In this document: one piece after another, positions 10,582 to 19,659 of the stretch
Numbering within the stretch: the first letter of the stretch is position 1
Layout: each line of letters starts with the position of its first letter
Source: Staphylococcus saccharolyticus
GTDB lineage: Bacteria > Bacillota > Bacilli > Staphylococcales > Staphylococcaceae
Assembly (NCBI RefSeq): GCF_900458815.1
Contig: NZ_UHDZ01000001.1
Location: 1,240,001-1,304,000, forward strand
DNA: 64,000 bases
Direction: 5' to 3'
Made by a program: the position numbers and the translations under genes
Notes under the pieces: generated by a model
Database searches by the model: none
Told to the model about the DNA's origin: nothing
Seen by the model: the letters and a program-made list of their open reading frames with translations, nothing else

Positions 10582-11706
10582 GTTTACTTTTTCAAAATTA
10601 TAAGCGAGCAAATATTGAATTTATTAAGGCTGAAAATAATGAATTAATAGATCAAAAGGGCCGCCTATTATATAGATTTTTCATCTGGTATTGGCGTAAC
10701 TAATTTAGGATTTTATTCTTCTGTACGAGAGGCAGTTAGCCAACAATTAGAGCATATTTGGCATTCACCCAATATTTACAATAGCATTCAACAAGAACAG
10801 GTTGCTGAAAAATTAATTCATAATAAAGCGTTCCGATCTTTCTTCTGTAATAGTGGAACCGAAGCAAACGAAGCTGCTATTAAACTCGCACGCAAAGCTA
10901 CAAAAAAGTATGAAATCATTGCATTTAACAAATCTTTTCACGGTCGCACTTATGGTTCAATGTCAGCTACTGGTCAAGAACAGGTTAAAGCTCATTTTGG
11001 ACCTGTTGTTCATGGTTTTAAATTCGCGAAATTTAATGATATCAATGACTTTAAGTCTCTAGTTACTAATCAAACTGCTGCTGTCATCTTAGAGTTAATC
11101 CAAGGTGAATCTGGTGTACAACCTGCTAATCAATCGTTCATTCATCAACTTGTAAAATATTGTAATAGCGCTGATATTTTAGTAATCATAGATGAAATTC
11201 AAACTGGAATTGGCAGAACAGGAAAACTTTTTGCTTATGAACACTACAATTTTACACCAGACATTATCACTTTAGCAAAAGGTCTAGGTAACGGTGTACC
11301 TGTTGGCGATATGTTAGGAAAAAGTATACTTAGCGAAGCCTTTGATAATGGTAGTCATGGCACAACCTTTGGTGGAAATCGATTAGCAATGGTTGCTTCT
11401 TTAGAAACGTTAGACATTATTAACAACAGACAATTTTTAGAAAATGTAATAATTAAAAGTCAATATTTCATAGATCAATTGCATAAAGCCTTTACTAAAA
11501 ATAAACATGTTGTTGATATGAGAGGAATAGGTTTAATGATAGGTATTGAGACTACTAAAAACATTCATGACATTGTTGAGGCTTCAAAAGAAAAGGGATT
11601 AATCATATTAACAGCTGGAACAAATGTAATTAGACTATTGCCTCCTTTAACTATCACAAAAGCACAAATTGATAAAGGAATTAAAATTCTAAATGATATT
11701 ATATAG
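10578..11706 (+). pseudogene. argD: Acetylornithine aminotransferase, frameshifted
   Basis: ArgD is a PLP enzyme converting N-acetylglutamate semialdehyde to N-acetylornithine. It starts at ATG 10578 (MSLLFQNYKR) but after DQKGRL the frame runs into RFFIWYWRN and a stop near 10700. The true sequence, YIDFSSGIGVTNLGFYSSVREAV, is one frame over and continues intact to 11706. One extra base in CCGCCTATTATATAG (about 10666-10671) explains the shift. Key sites survive downstream: CNSGTEANEAAIKLAR, VIIDEIQTGIGRTG and the PLP lysine in ITLAKGLGNGVPVG. Codon use and AT content are like the neighbours, so decay appears recent. Confidence 0.88.
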
Positions 11707-11756
11707 AATTTCAAACTAATATATTCAAATTCAATCTGTTATAAATATAAGATATT

Positions 11757-11840
11757 AAAAAAGACTGTTAAATAGTACTTATCTATATATAAATTTTATT
11801 ATAGATATCGTGAGATAAGTGCATGCATTCAGTCTTTTTT
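11757..11840 (+). terminator. Long terminator hairpin after the arg cluster
   Basis: AAAAAAGACTG (11757-11767) pairs with CAGTCTTTTTT (11830-11840), and inside it ACTTATCT (11777-11784) pairs with AGATAAGT (11813-11820). The final T-run makes it a plausible terminator for argD, and it could also act on the other strand. Confidence 0.75.
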
Positions 11841-11897
11841 ATATTAAATGACTATTTATCACCTATCTTATCTCAATTATATGTTAAATGAACATGC

Positions 11898-11926
11898 TTG
11901 AATTGAATCAACCACTCAAGTAAAAT
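11898..11926 (+). promoter_or_regulatory. Sigma-A-type promoter of accBC
   Basis: TTGAAT (11898-11903) and TAAAAT (11921-11926) are separated by 17 bases, 40 bases upstream of the accB start. The spacer includes CTCAAG complementary to part of the -35 region. Confidence 0.55.
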
Positions 11927-11966
11927 AGACGGGTAGATGAAAACAAACCTAAGGAGTTAGTAAGAA

Positions 11967-12440
11967 ATGAACTTTAAAGAAATAAAAGAATTAATAGAAA
12001 CTCTTGACCAATCTAACTTAACTGAAATAAATATTGAGGATAATAAAGGTAGTGTTGTTAATCTTAAAAAAGAGAAAGAAACAGAAATTATCACACCTCA
12101 AGTAACGCAACAAGCTGCACAACCTATCATGCAACCACAAACGAATGTAGAAGCTCAACCAACCACTGCACAAAAAAGCAATGAATCAGAAGAAAAAAAT
12201 GATGATTATGATACGATTAATGCACCTATGGTAGGCACATTTTACAAATCACCTTCTCCCGATGAGGAAGCATATGTTCAAGTGGGGGATACTGTAACAA
12301 ATGATAGTACTGTTTGTATTTTGGAAGCTATGAAATTATTTAACGAAATTCAAGCTGAAATATCTGGTGAGATTGTCGAAATTTTAGTAGAAGACGGACA
12401 AATGGTAGAGTATGGCCAACCGTTGTTTAAGGTTAAATAA
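11967..12440 (+). CDS. accB: Biotin carboxyl carrier protein of acetyl-CoA carboxylase
   Basis: AccB carries biotin for the first committed step of fatty-acid synthesis. The 157-residue protein has a short helical N terminus (about 1-35), a Gln/Thr/Pro-rich linker (about 38-75) and a biotinyl domain (about 83-157). The biotin site is Lys123 in ILEAMKLFNEI. AAGGAG lies upstream of the ATG. accC starts three bases after the stop, so they form an operon, possibly extending into yqhY and nusB. Confidence 0.96.
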   Translation: MNFKEIKELIETLDQSNLTEINIEDNKGSVVNLKKEKETEIITPQVTQQAAQPIMQPQTNVEAQPTTAQKSNESEEKNDDYDTINAPMVGTFYKSPSPDEEAYVQVGDTVTNDSTVCILEAMKLFNEIQAEISGEIVEILVEDGQMVEYGQPLFKVK

Positions 12441-12443
12441 ATA

Positions 12444-13802
12444 ATGAAGAAAATATTAGTAGCAAATCGTGGAGAAATAGCTGTAAGAATTATAAGAGCT
12501 GCCCACGATTTAGGTATACAAACAGTAGCAATTTATTCTGAAGGGGATAAAGATGCGTTACATACTCAAATTGCTGATGAAGCATACTGCGTCGGTCCTA
12601 CTTTATCTAAAGACTCTTACTTGAATATACCTAACATTTTGTCTATTGCAACTTCTACAGGATGTGATGGCGTACATCCAGGTTATGGATTTTTAGCGGA
12701 AAATGGAGACTTCGCTGAACTATGTGAAGCATGCCAATTAAAATTTATTGGTCCAAATTATGAATCAATTCAAAAAATGGGTATTAAAGATGTTGCTAAA
12801 GCAGAAATGATTAAAGCTAATGTACCTGTTGTACCAGGAAGTGAAGGGCTGATTCAAAGTATAGATGATGCTAAGAAGGTTGCTAAAAAAATAGGTTATC
12901 CTGTCATAATCAAAGCCACAGCTGGTGGTGGTGGCAAAGGAATTAGAGTTGCACGTGATGAAAAGGAACTAGAAACTGGATACAGAATGACTCAGCAAGA
13001 AGCTGAAACTGCTTTTGGTAATGGTGGTTTATATTTAGAGAAGTTTATTGAAAACTTCAGACATATTGAAATACAAATTATTGGTGATTGCTTTGGTAAC
13101 GTTATTCATTTAGGAGAGCGTGATTGTACGATACAACGAAGAATGCAGAAGTTAGTTGAGGAAGCACCTTCACCAATCCTAAATGAAGAAAAACGACAAG
13201 AAATGGGTGGTGCAGCTATTAGGGCTGCTAAAGCTGTTAACTACGAAAATGCTGGTACGATAGAATTTATTTATGATTTAGATGATGATAACTTTTATTT
13301 CATGGAAATGAATACTAGAATTCAAGTAGAGCATCCGGTAACTGAAATGGTTACTGGTGTTGACCTTGTGAAATTACAGTTAAAAGTTGCAATGAGTGAA
13401 GCCTTACCGTTTAAACAAGAAGATATTTCCATTAGGGGGCACTCCATAGAATTTCGAATTAATGCTGAAAATCCTTACAAAGATTTCATGCCATCACCTG
13501 GTAAAATCACACAATACTTAGCACCAGGTGGATTCGGGGTTAGAATTGAATCAGCATGTTATACTAATTATACAATCCCACCGTACTATGACTCCATGGT
13601 GGCTAAGCTTATAGTTCATGAACCCACTCGTGAAGAAGCAATCACGACGGGAATACGTGCTTTAAGTGAGTATCTTGTTTTAGGTATTGACACAACAATT
13701 CCTTTCCACTTAAGACTTTTAAATAACGATATATTTAGAAGTGGAGAGTTTAACACAAAATTCTTAGAAAAATATAATATATTGGATGATAATAATCAAT
13801 AG
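12444..13802 (+). CDS. accC: Biotin carboxylase subunit of acetyl-CoA carboxylase
   Basis: AccC uses ATP and bicarbonate to carboxylate biotin on AccB. The 452-residue protein has the expected order: N-terminal domain starting KKILVANRGEIAVRIIRAA, ATP-grasp domain with the glycine loop KATAGGGGKGIRVA, the metal/phosphate site FMEMNTRIQVEHPVTE, and the C-terminal carboxylase domain with INAENP. Length and motifs are normal. It follows accB directly and is followed after 11 bases by yqhY. Confidence 0.97.
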   Translation: MKKILVANRGEIAVRIIRAAHDLGIQTVAIYSEGDKDALHTQIADEAYCVGPTLSKDSYLNIPNILSIATSTGCDGVHPGYGFLAENGDFAELCEACQLKFIGPNYESIQKMGIKDVAKAEMIKANVPVVPGSEGLIQSIDDAKKVAKKIGYPVIIKATAGGGGKGIRVARDEKELETGYRMTQQEAETAFGNGGLYLEKFIENFRHIEIQIIGDCFGNVIHLGERDCTIQRRMQKLVEEAPSPILNEEKRQEMGGAAIRAAKAVNYENAGTIEFIYDLDDDNFYFMEMNTRIQVEHPVTEMVTGVDLVKLQLKVAMSEALPFKQEDISIRGHSIEFRINAENPYKDFMPSPGKITQYLAPGGFGVRIESACYTNYTIPPYYDSMVAKLIVHEPTREEAITTGIRALSEYLVLGIDTTIPFHLRLLNNDIFRSGEFNTKFLEKYNILDDNNQ

Positions 13803-13813
13803 GGGGTATAAGA

Positions 13814-14176
13814 ATGGTCAATGTAGCAGATTATTCTCAATTAAATCTTGGAAAAATTGAAATTGCACCTGAAGTCTTATCTGTCATCGCAAGTATAGCG
13901 ACCTCAGAAATCGAGGGTATTACAGGCCATTTTGCAGAATTAAAAAAAACAAACTTAGAAAAAATTAGCCGTAAAAACCTTAATAGAGACTTAAAGATTA
14001 AAGCTAAAGATGATGGAATATACATTGATGTATATTGTTCTTTTAAACATGGCGTTAATATTTCAAAAACTGCAAAACGTATACAGATAGCTACTTTTAA
14101 TTCAATCACCACGATGACAGCAATTGAACCTAAACAAATTAACATTCATATTACGCAAATCGTTGTAGAAAAATAA
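13814..14176 (+). CDS. Asp23/Gls24 family protein (YqhY-like)
   Basis: The 120-residue protein belongs to the Asp23/Gls24 (DUF322) family, shown by the start (IEIAPEVLSVIASIATSEIEGITG) and the typical strand DDGIYIDVYCSFKHGVNI. Family members are associated with envelope stress or with control of acetyl-CoA carboxylase; the gene lies directly after accBC, as yqhY does in Bacillus, which supports the latter link. The ATG at 13814 is preceded by AGGGGG. A hairpin (14190-14223) lies before nusB. The molecular role is not visible from sequence. Confidence 0.88.
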   Translation: MVNVADYSQLNLGKIEIAPEVLSVIASIATSEIEGITGHFAELKKTNLEKISRKNLNRDLKIKAKDDGIYIDVYCSFKHGVNISKTAKRIQIATFNSITTMTAIEPKQINIHITQIVVEK

Positions 14177-14189
14177 ATACATTTATTTT

Positions 14190-14223
14190 ATAGGTACAAT
14201 TTATAGAAGAAAGTTGTACCTAT
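14190..14223 (+). other. Hairpin between yqhY and nusB
   Basis: ATAGGTACAA (14190-14199) pairs with TTGTACCTAT (14214-14223). No clear T-run follows, so it may be an mRNA processing or attenuating structure rather than a full terminator. Confidence 0.4.
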
Positions 14224-14254
14224 AATTATATTAATATGTTTGAAGGAGTAAAAT

Positions 14255-14650
14255 ATGAGTCGTAAAGAATCAAGAGTACAAGCTTTTCAAACTTTATTTC
14301 AACTTGAAATGAAAGATACAGATTTAACTATAAATGAAGCTATTAATTTTATTAAAGATGATTATCTTGATTTAGATTTTGATTTTGATTTTATTAGTTG
14401 GTTGGTAACAGGTGTTAAAGATCATGAAGCAATATTAGATGAAACAATAGAACCTCATTTAAAAGACTGGTCAATCCATCGACTACTTAAATCTGACCGA
14501 ATTATACTTAGAATGGCAACATTCGAAGTACACCATAGTGACACGCCTAAAAAAGTAATTATTAACGAAGCAGTTGAACTTGCAAAACAATTTAGTGATG
14601 ACGATCACTATAAGTTTATTAATGGTGTACTTAGTAATATTAATGATTAA
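14255..14650 (+). CDS. nusB: Transcription antitermination factor NusB
   Basis: NusB binds boxA RNA with NusE and supports antitermination on rRNA operons. The 131-residue all-helical protein starts [18 protein letters not shown] and has the C-terminal signature [37 protein letters not shown] precedes the ATG. xseA starts 14 bases after the stop, so nusB, xseA, xseB and ispA are tightly clustered. Confidence 0.95.
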   Translation: MSRKESRVQAFQTLFQLEMKDTDLTINEAINFIKDDYLDLDFDFDFISWLVTGVKDHEAILDETIEPHLKDWSIHRLLKSDRIILRMATFEVHHSDTPKKVIINEAVELAKQFSDDDHYKFINGVLSNIND

Positions 14651-14664
14651 AATGAGTGATATTT

Positions 14665-16002
14665 ATGACTGAATATTTAAGTGTTTCCACATTAACAAAA
14701 TATATTAAATATAAATTTGACCAGGACCCTCACTTACAATCCGTTCTTTTAAAAGGGGAATTATCAAATTTTAAAAAACATTCTAGTGGTCACCTATATT
14801 TTAATGTCAAAGATAAAGAAAGTGTTATTAGCGCAATGATGTTTAAAGGTAATGCGACTAAGTTAACATTTGAACCTAAAGAAGGTGACGAAGTATTATT
14901 AGAAGCTCGTGTCTCTGTCTATGAAAGAAGAGGCAATTATCAAATATACGTTAATAAAATGCAACTTGATGGCATAGGAAATTTATATCAAAAATTAGAA
15001 GAATTAAAAAAGAAATTAACTAAAGAAGGCTTTTTCAATCAAAGTCAAAAGAAATTAATACCTAAATTTCCTAAGAAAATAGCGGTACTTACTGCTAGTA
15101 CTGGCGCTGCAATAAGAGATATACATTCTACAATCAATAGTAGATACCCCTTAGTCGAACAAATTCACATAAGTACATTAGTACAAGGTACACAAGCTAA
15201 ACAAGATATTATCGAGAAAATCCAATATGCTGATACACTTGATGCAGATACAATTATCGTTGGTCGTGGTGGCGGATCAATTGAAGATTTATGGAATTTT
15301 AATGAAGAAGAGGTCGTTAAAGCTATTTTTAATTGTAACACGCCAATTATTTCTGCTGTGGGACATGAAACTGACTTTACTTTAAGTGATTTTGTGGCAG
15401 ATGTTAGAGCAGCAACCCCAACACAAGCCGCTGTCATCGCTACACCTGATCAATATGAGTTAATACAACAAATTAAACAGTATCAATTTACTTTAACAAG
15501 GTACATTAAGCAATACATTGACGCGCAAATAAAACAATTAAATCATTTATCTTCTTATTACAAATTTAAACAACCAAGTTTATTGTATGACCAACAAATT
15601 CAAAAACGTGATGAATTAGAGAAACAACTTAAACAATTCATTTCGAAAAGACTTGAGAGGGAGTCTCAACATCTCAAATTATTAGGACAAAGCTTCAATT
15701 TAAAGGTACTTAATCAGCAAATTAAGCAAAACAAACAGACTGTTACCCAACTACGTTCAAGAATGTCACAACTTATAACCAACAATGTAGCAACTTTTAA
15801 AGCCGAACTTAAAAATAAAATTGAAAACCTTAATAATTTAAGTCCTACCAATGTCATGCTTAGAGGTTATGCGATTGTTAATAAGGATGAAAACGTAGTC
15901 ACTAGTACCCATAACTTAAAAGAAAATGATAAAATTTCACTAACGATGAAAGATGGAAAGATAGATGCAATTGTTGAGAAAGTAAGGTGGAAAGATGAGT
16001 AA
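14665..16002 (+). CDS. xseA: Exodeoxyribonuclease VII large subunit
   Basis: The large subunit of the single-strand exonuclease ExoVII, 445 residues. It has an N-terminal OB-fold (about 1-100, [15 protein letters not shown]), the catalytic domain with [15 protein letters not shown] and [28 protein letters not shown], a long coiled-coil region and a short C-terminal domain. I chose ATG 14665 (MTEYLSV) rather than the in-frame GTG 14656, which belongs to a GAGTG ribosome-binding stretch. The end overlaps xseB by 8 bases, which keeps the two subunits coupled. Confidence 0.95.
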   Translation: MTEYLSVSTLTKYIKYKFDQDPHLQSVLLKGELSNFKKHSSGHLYFNVKDKESVISAMMFKGNATKLTFEPKEGDEVLLEARVSVYERRGNYQIYVNKMQLDGIGNLYQKLEELKKKLTKEGFFNQSQKKLIPKFPKKIAVLTASTGAAIRDIHSTINSRYPLVEQIHISTLVQGTQAKQDIIEKIQYADTLDADTIIVGRGGGSIEDLWNFNEEEVVKAIFNCNTPIISAVGHETDFTLSDFVADVRAATPTQAAVIATPDQYELIQQIKQYQFTLTRYIKQYIDAQIKQLNHLSSYYKFKQPSLLYDQQIQKRDELEKQLKQFISKRLERESQHLKLLGQSFNLKVLNQQIKQNKQTVTQLRSRMSQLITNNVATFKAELKNKIENLNNLSPTNVMLRGYAIVNKDENVVTSTHNLKENDKISLTMKDGKIDAIVEKVRWKDE

Positions 16003-16225
16003 AGAAAAGCAAAGCTTCGAAGATATGATGCAAGAATTAGAAAATATCGTTCAAAAATTAGACAATGAAACTGTTTCTTTAGAAGAATCTTTAGATTTAT
16101 ATCAACGAGGAATGAAACTTTCGACTGCTTGCGATTCAACTTTAAAAGATGCAGAAAAAAAAGTGAATAAGTTAATGCAAGAAAAAGCTGAGGAACAAGA
16201 TAATGATGAAGGTAACAATGAGTAA
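15995..16225 (+). CDS. xseB: Exodeoxyribonuclease VII small subunit
   Basis: The 76-residue small subunit of ExoVII, recognisable from [19 protein letters not shown] and the conserved [13 protein letters not shown]. It starts inside the end of xseA (8-base overlap), with AGGTGG upstream of the ATG. The C-terminal tail is acidic and overlaps the start of ispA. Small-subunit binding to XseA is expected from the family. Confidence 0.95.
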   Translation: MSKEKQSFEDMMQELENIVQKLDNETVSLEESLDLYQRGMKLSTACDSTLKDAEKKVNKLMQEKAEEQDNDEGNNE

Positions 16226-17084
16226 TTTAACTGTATTGATTAATAAAAATTTATATCAGTATATACAAAGTTCACCTCTAGATACTGACCTTGAAGAAAG
16301 TATGATGTATTCTCTTAAAGCTGGTGGAAAACGTATTAGACCTGTTTTATTATTGCTTACACTTGATATGTTAAATGAAGATTACAATAAAGGTCTTCAG
16401 AGTGCTTTAGCATTAGAAATGATTCACACATATTCACTCATTCATGATGACTTACCTGCTATGGATAACGATGATTATCGAAGAGGTAAATTAACCAATC
16501 ATAAGGTTTTTGGTGAGTGGAAAGCTATACTAGCTGGTGACGCTCTACTCACTAAAGCATTTGAATTAATTTCAAACGATACTATTATTGAGGATGTAAT
16601 AAAAGTAAAAGTTATCCAAAGATTAGCTAAAGCGAGTGGTCATATTGGAATGGTTGGTGGTCAAACTCTAGATATGCAAAGTGAAAATCAATCTGTCACT
16701 TTAGATACATTAGAAACCATCCATAAAACTAAAACAGGAGCTTTGCTTAATTTCTCTGTGATGTCTGCTGTAGATATTGCGCAAGCAGATTCAGTAACAG
16801 CTGATCTCTTAAATACATTTAGTCATCATTTAGGACTAATGTTCCAAATCAAAGATGATTTGTTGGATGTATACGGCGATGAACAGAAATTAGGTAAAGC
16901 TGTTGGTAGTGACGAGACAAATCACAAGAGTACCTATGTTTCATTATTGGGTAAAAATGGCACTGAGAAAAAGTTAAAACATCATAAAGATTTAGCATTG
17001 GGTTGTTTAAAGAATCTACCTAATCAATATGACCCTTCAAAACTCGTTGACATTGTAGATTTATTTTATAGTAGAGACCATTGA
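16218..17084 (+). CDS. ispA: Farnesyl diphosphate synthase
   Basis: IspA condenses DMAPP or GPP with IPP to give farnesyl diphosphate, used for menaquinone, undecaprenyl and carotenoid lipids. The 288-residue protein has both aspartate-rich motifs: [10 protein letters not shown] and [13 protein letters not shown], with GGKRIRP near the N terminus. I prefer ATG 16218 ([10 protein letters not shown]), aligned with related starts; ATG 16203 or 16206 would overlap xseB more. The stop is followed by a hairpin and T-run at 17095-17125. Dxs is not adjacent, unlike in Bacillus. Confidence 0.94.
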   Translation: MSNLTVLINKNLYQYIQSSPLDTDLEESMMYSLKAGGKRIRPVLLLLTLDMLNEDYNKGLQSALALEMIHTYSLIHDDLPAMDNDDYRRGKLTNHKVFGEWKAILAGDALLTKAFELISNDTIIEDVIKVKVIQRLAKASGHIGMVGGQTLDMQSENQSVTLDTLETIHKTKTGALLNFSVMSAVDIAQADSVTADLLNTFSHHLGLMFQIKDDLLDVYGDEQKLGKAVGSDETNHKSTYVSLLGKNGTEKKLKHHKDLALGCLKNLPNQYDPSKLVDIVDLFYSRDH

Positions 17085-17094
17085 TATATAACAC

Positions 17095-17125
17095 AATTGG
17101 TGAACATTATCATCAATCGTTTTTT
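17095..17125 (+). terminator. Terminator after ispA
   Basis: ATTGGTGA (17095-17102) or similar pairs with TCATCAAT (17110-17117) using one G-U pair; CG and six T follow. It ends the accB-to-ispA gene run. Confidence 0.65.
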
Positions 17126-17306
17126 GTGTCATCTTTCATATACAAAAATTATTCACTCACAAATTTTAATATAATTAAATTTATACACCATGATAATAAT
17201 TAATTTTTCACAATAGATACTGTAATTATACCTATTCTAAAATCTAATTAAAAAAATAATCAAATGGTGTTTAGTAGTAGTTATTAATGGCATGTGTTAA
17301 AATCAT

Positions 17307-17320
17307 TGTATAAATATTCG
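17307..17320. promoter_or_regulatory. Candidate ARG box upstream of argR
   Basis: TGTATAAATATTCG matches the near-palindromic ARG-box pattern TGAATWWWWATTCA at 12 of 14 positions. It lies 18 bases before the argR start, where an autoregulatory operator would be expected. No equally good match was seen upstream of argC. Confidence 0.45.
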
Positions 17321-17338
17321 TAACTAGAGGTGTTTATA

Positions 17339-17791
17339 GTGCCAAAAAAATCGGTGAGACATATAAAAATTAGAGAAATTATTTCGAACGAACAAATAGA
17401 GACACAAGATGAATTGGTTAAACGTTTAAACGAGTATGACTTAAACGTTACACAAGCAACAGTTTCCCGAGATATTAAAGAATTGCAGCTAATCAAAGTA
17501 CCTGCACCAACAGGACAATATGTTTATAGTTTACCTAATGATAGAAAGTATCACCCACTTGAAAAATTAGGAAGATACTTAATGGATTCATTTGTAAATA
17601 TAGAAGGAACTGAAAACTTACTTGTTCTTAAAACACTCCCAGGAAACGCTCAATCCATTGGCGCTATTCTAGACCAAATTGATTGGGAAGAAGTTCTAGG
17701 TACAATTTGTGGAGATGATACATGTTTACTCATTTGCAGAGATGAGGCGGCTAGCGAAGAAATTAAAACACGAATTTTCAATTTATTATAA
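17339..17791 (+). CDS. argR: Arginine repressor ArgR/AhrC
   Basis: A 150-residue regulator with an N-terminal winged helix (residues about 1-70, [17 protein letters not shown] and [17 protein letters not shown]) and a C-terminal arginine-binding, hexamer-forming domain with the motif [14 protein letters not shown]. It should repress arginine synthesis and activate arginine catabolism when arginine is plentiful. The start is GTG 17339 ([10 protein letters not shown]), with AGAGG 8 bases upstream. It lies between ispA and recN as in other Firmicutes. It remains intact although the local argC, argB and argD are broken. Confidence 0.95.
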   Translation: MPKKSVRHIKIREIISNEQIETQDELVKRLNEYDLNVTQATVSRDIKELQLIKVPAPTGQYVYSLPNDRKYHPLEKLGRYLMDSFVNIEGTENLLVLKTLPGNAQSIGAILDQIDWEEVLGTICGDDTCLLICRDEAASEEIKTRIFNLL

Positions 17792-17806
17792 GGATGCGAT
17801 AAATTT

Positions 17807-19483
17807 ATGTTACAAACCTTATCAATAAAGCAATTTGCTATTATAGATGAACTTGAAATCAACTTTTCAGACGGGCTAACCGTGATGAGTGGTGAAACAG
17901 GTTCAGGAAAATCAATTATCATAGATGCTATAGGACAATTAATTGGAATGCGTGCGTCTTCAGATTATGTACGTCACGGTGAGAAAAAATCAATTATTGA
18001 AGGCATTTTTGATATAGATGAGAGTAAAGATGCCATCAGTATTCTTCAAGATTTATCAATTGATATTGATGAAGATTTTCTATTAGTTAAAAGGGAAATT
18101 TTTAGCTCAGGTAAAAGTATTTGCCGCATCAATAATCAAGTCGTTACACTTCAAGATTTAAGAAGAGTAATGCAAGAATTACTAGATATCCATGGGCAAC
18201 ATGAAACTCAGTCATTACTTAAACAAAAATATCATCTTCAACTACTTGATGATTACACGGAAGACCAATATTCCAGTTTACTTCAAGAGTACCAGGATAC
18301 TTTTAAAAGATATAAGTACAAACGTAAGGAACTAGAAGAATTAGAATCCGCAGATCAAGCATTACTCCAAAGGCTAGATTTGATGAAGTTTCAACTGGAA
18401 GAACTTACTGAGGCTTCACTTAGAGAGGGAGAAGTAGCTCAACTTGAAGCAGATATTAAACGCATTCAAAACTCTGAAAAATTAAGTCTAGCATTGAATA
18501 GTGCCCACCAAGTTCTTACTGACGAAAATGCCATTCCTGACCGTCTATACGAGTTAAGTAGTTATTTGCAATCAATTAGTGACATTGTTCCAAACAAATT
18601 CGAAAAACTAAAAGAAGATGTTGATCAATTTTATTATGTGCTCGAAGATGCTAAACATGGATTATACGATGAAATGGCAAATACTGAATTCGATGAACAA
18701 ATTTTAAATGAATATGAATCAAGGATGAATTTATTAAATAATTTAAAACGTAAATATGGTAAAGATATTTCCGATCTCATCGCATATCAAAGCAAGTTAG
18801 ATAATGAAATCAACAAAATTGAAAATTATGAACAAAGTACAGCTCAATTAAGAGAAGAAATCAGCAACCTTTACACTGAAGTTCAAAACGTAGGTAAACA
18901 ATTATCTAAAGAACGTAGACGAGTTGCAAGGGAATTAAGAGATCATATCATTTCTGAAATACAAAATTTACAAATGAAAGATGCTAATCTAGAGATTTCT
19001 TTTAAACCATTAGAAGAACCTAACCTTGAGGGTATTGAATTTGTTGAATTTTTAATTAGTCCTAATAAAGGAGAACCGCTTAAAAGCCTTCATAAAATTG
19101 CCTCTGGTGGAGAGCTATCCAGGATTATGTTAGCGCTCAAAAGTATTTTTGTTAAATCAAGAGGACAAACTGCAATACTTTTCGATGAAGTAGATTCAGG
19201 CGTTTCTGGACAAGCCGCTCAAAAAATGGCTGAAAAAATGAGAGATATCGCTAAGTATATACAAGTCATTTGTATTTCACACTTACCACAAGTCGCTTCT
19301 ATGAGTGACCATCATCTACTTATTAGCAAAACTTCTTATAAGGATAGAACTACTACTCAAGTTAAGGAACTGCTAAATAATGATAGAATTGATGAGGTTG
19401 CTCGTATGATTTCTGGTGCTAGTGTTACCGATTTAACTCGAGAAAACGCTAAAGAAATGATTGCACAAAATCATGAAAATTAA
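17807..19483 (+). CDS. recN: DNA repair protein RecN
   Basis: RecN is an SMC-like ATPase that acts early at double-strand breaks. The 558-residue protein has the Walker A motif GETGSGKS (residues 29-36), a long central coiled coil (about 150-380), and at the C terminus the ABC signature ASGGELSRIMLALK and Walker B TAILFDEVDSGVSG. It follows argR by 15 bases. Length is typical for the family and no lesions were seen. Confidence 0.97.
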   Translation: MLQTLSIKQFAIIDELEINFSDGLTVMSGETGSGKSIIIDAIGQLIGMRASSDYVRHGEKKSIIEGIFDIDESKDAISILQDLSIDIDEDFLLVKREIFSSGKSICRINNQVVTLQDLRRVMQELLDIHGQHETQSLLKQKYHLQLLDDYTEDQYSSLLQEYQDTFKRYKYKRKELEELESADQALLQRLDLMKFQLEELTEASLREGEVAQLEADIKRIQNSEKLSLALNSAHQVLTDENAIPDRLYELSSYLQSISDIVPNKFEKLKEDVDQFYYVLEDAKHGLYDEMANTEFDEQILNEYESRMNLLNNLKRKYGKDISDLIAYQSKLDNEINKIENYEQSTAQLREEISNLYTEVQNVGKQLSKERRRVARELRDHIISEIQNLQMKDANLEISFKPLEEPNLEGIEFVEFLISPNKGEPLKSLHKIASGGELSRIMLALKSIFVKSRGQTAILFDEVDSGVSGQAAQKMAEKMRDIAKYIQVICISHLPQVASMSDHHLLISKTSYKDRTTTQVKELLNNDRIDEVARMISGASVTDLTRENAKEMIAQNHEN

Positions 19484-19527
19484 GCTTTCCGATTTGTCAT
19501 TAATTTGAAATTTATTAAATAAAATAA

Positions 19528-19555
19528 TTGATGTAAAATGAATGAGTATTATAAT
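19528..19555 (+). promoter_or_regulatory. Promoter of the branched-chain 2-oxo acid dehydrogenase operon
   Basis: TTGATG (19528-19533) and TATAAT (19550-19555) are 16 bases apart, in the 176-base gap before lpdA. This would give a leader of about 95 bases that includes the hairpin at 19607-19630. Confidence 0.55.
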
Positions 19556-19606
19556 TTAACATAAGTAATCGCATATTTAAATTAAGAATCAACTGGAGGA
19601 CTAAAG

Positions 19607-19630
19607 TACAAAACGTAATTTTGTATTTTT
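19607..19630 (+). other. Leader hairpin with T-run before lpdA (possible attenuator)
   Basis: TACAAAA (19607-19613), loop CGTAA, TTTTGTA (19619-19625), then TTTTT. It lies between the promoter and the ribosome binding site of lpdA, so it could end some transcripts early. The stem is short and AT-rich. Confidence 0.35.
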
Positions 19631-19659
19631 ATTCTTCTAAAAATTTAAGGAGTAAGACC

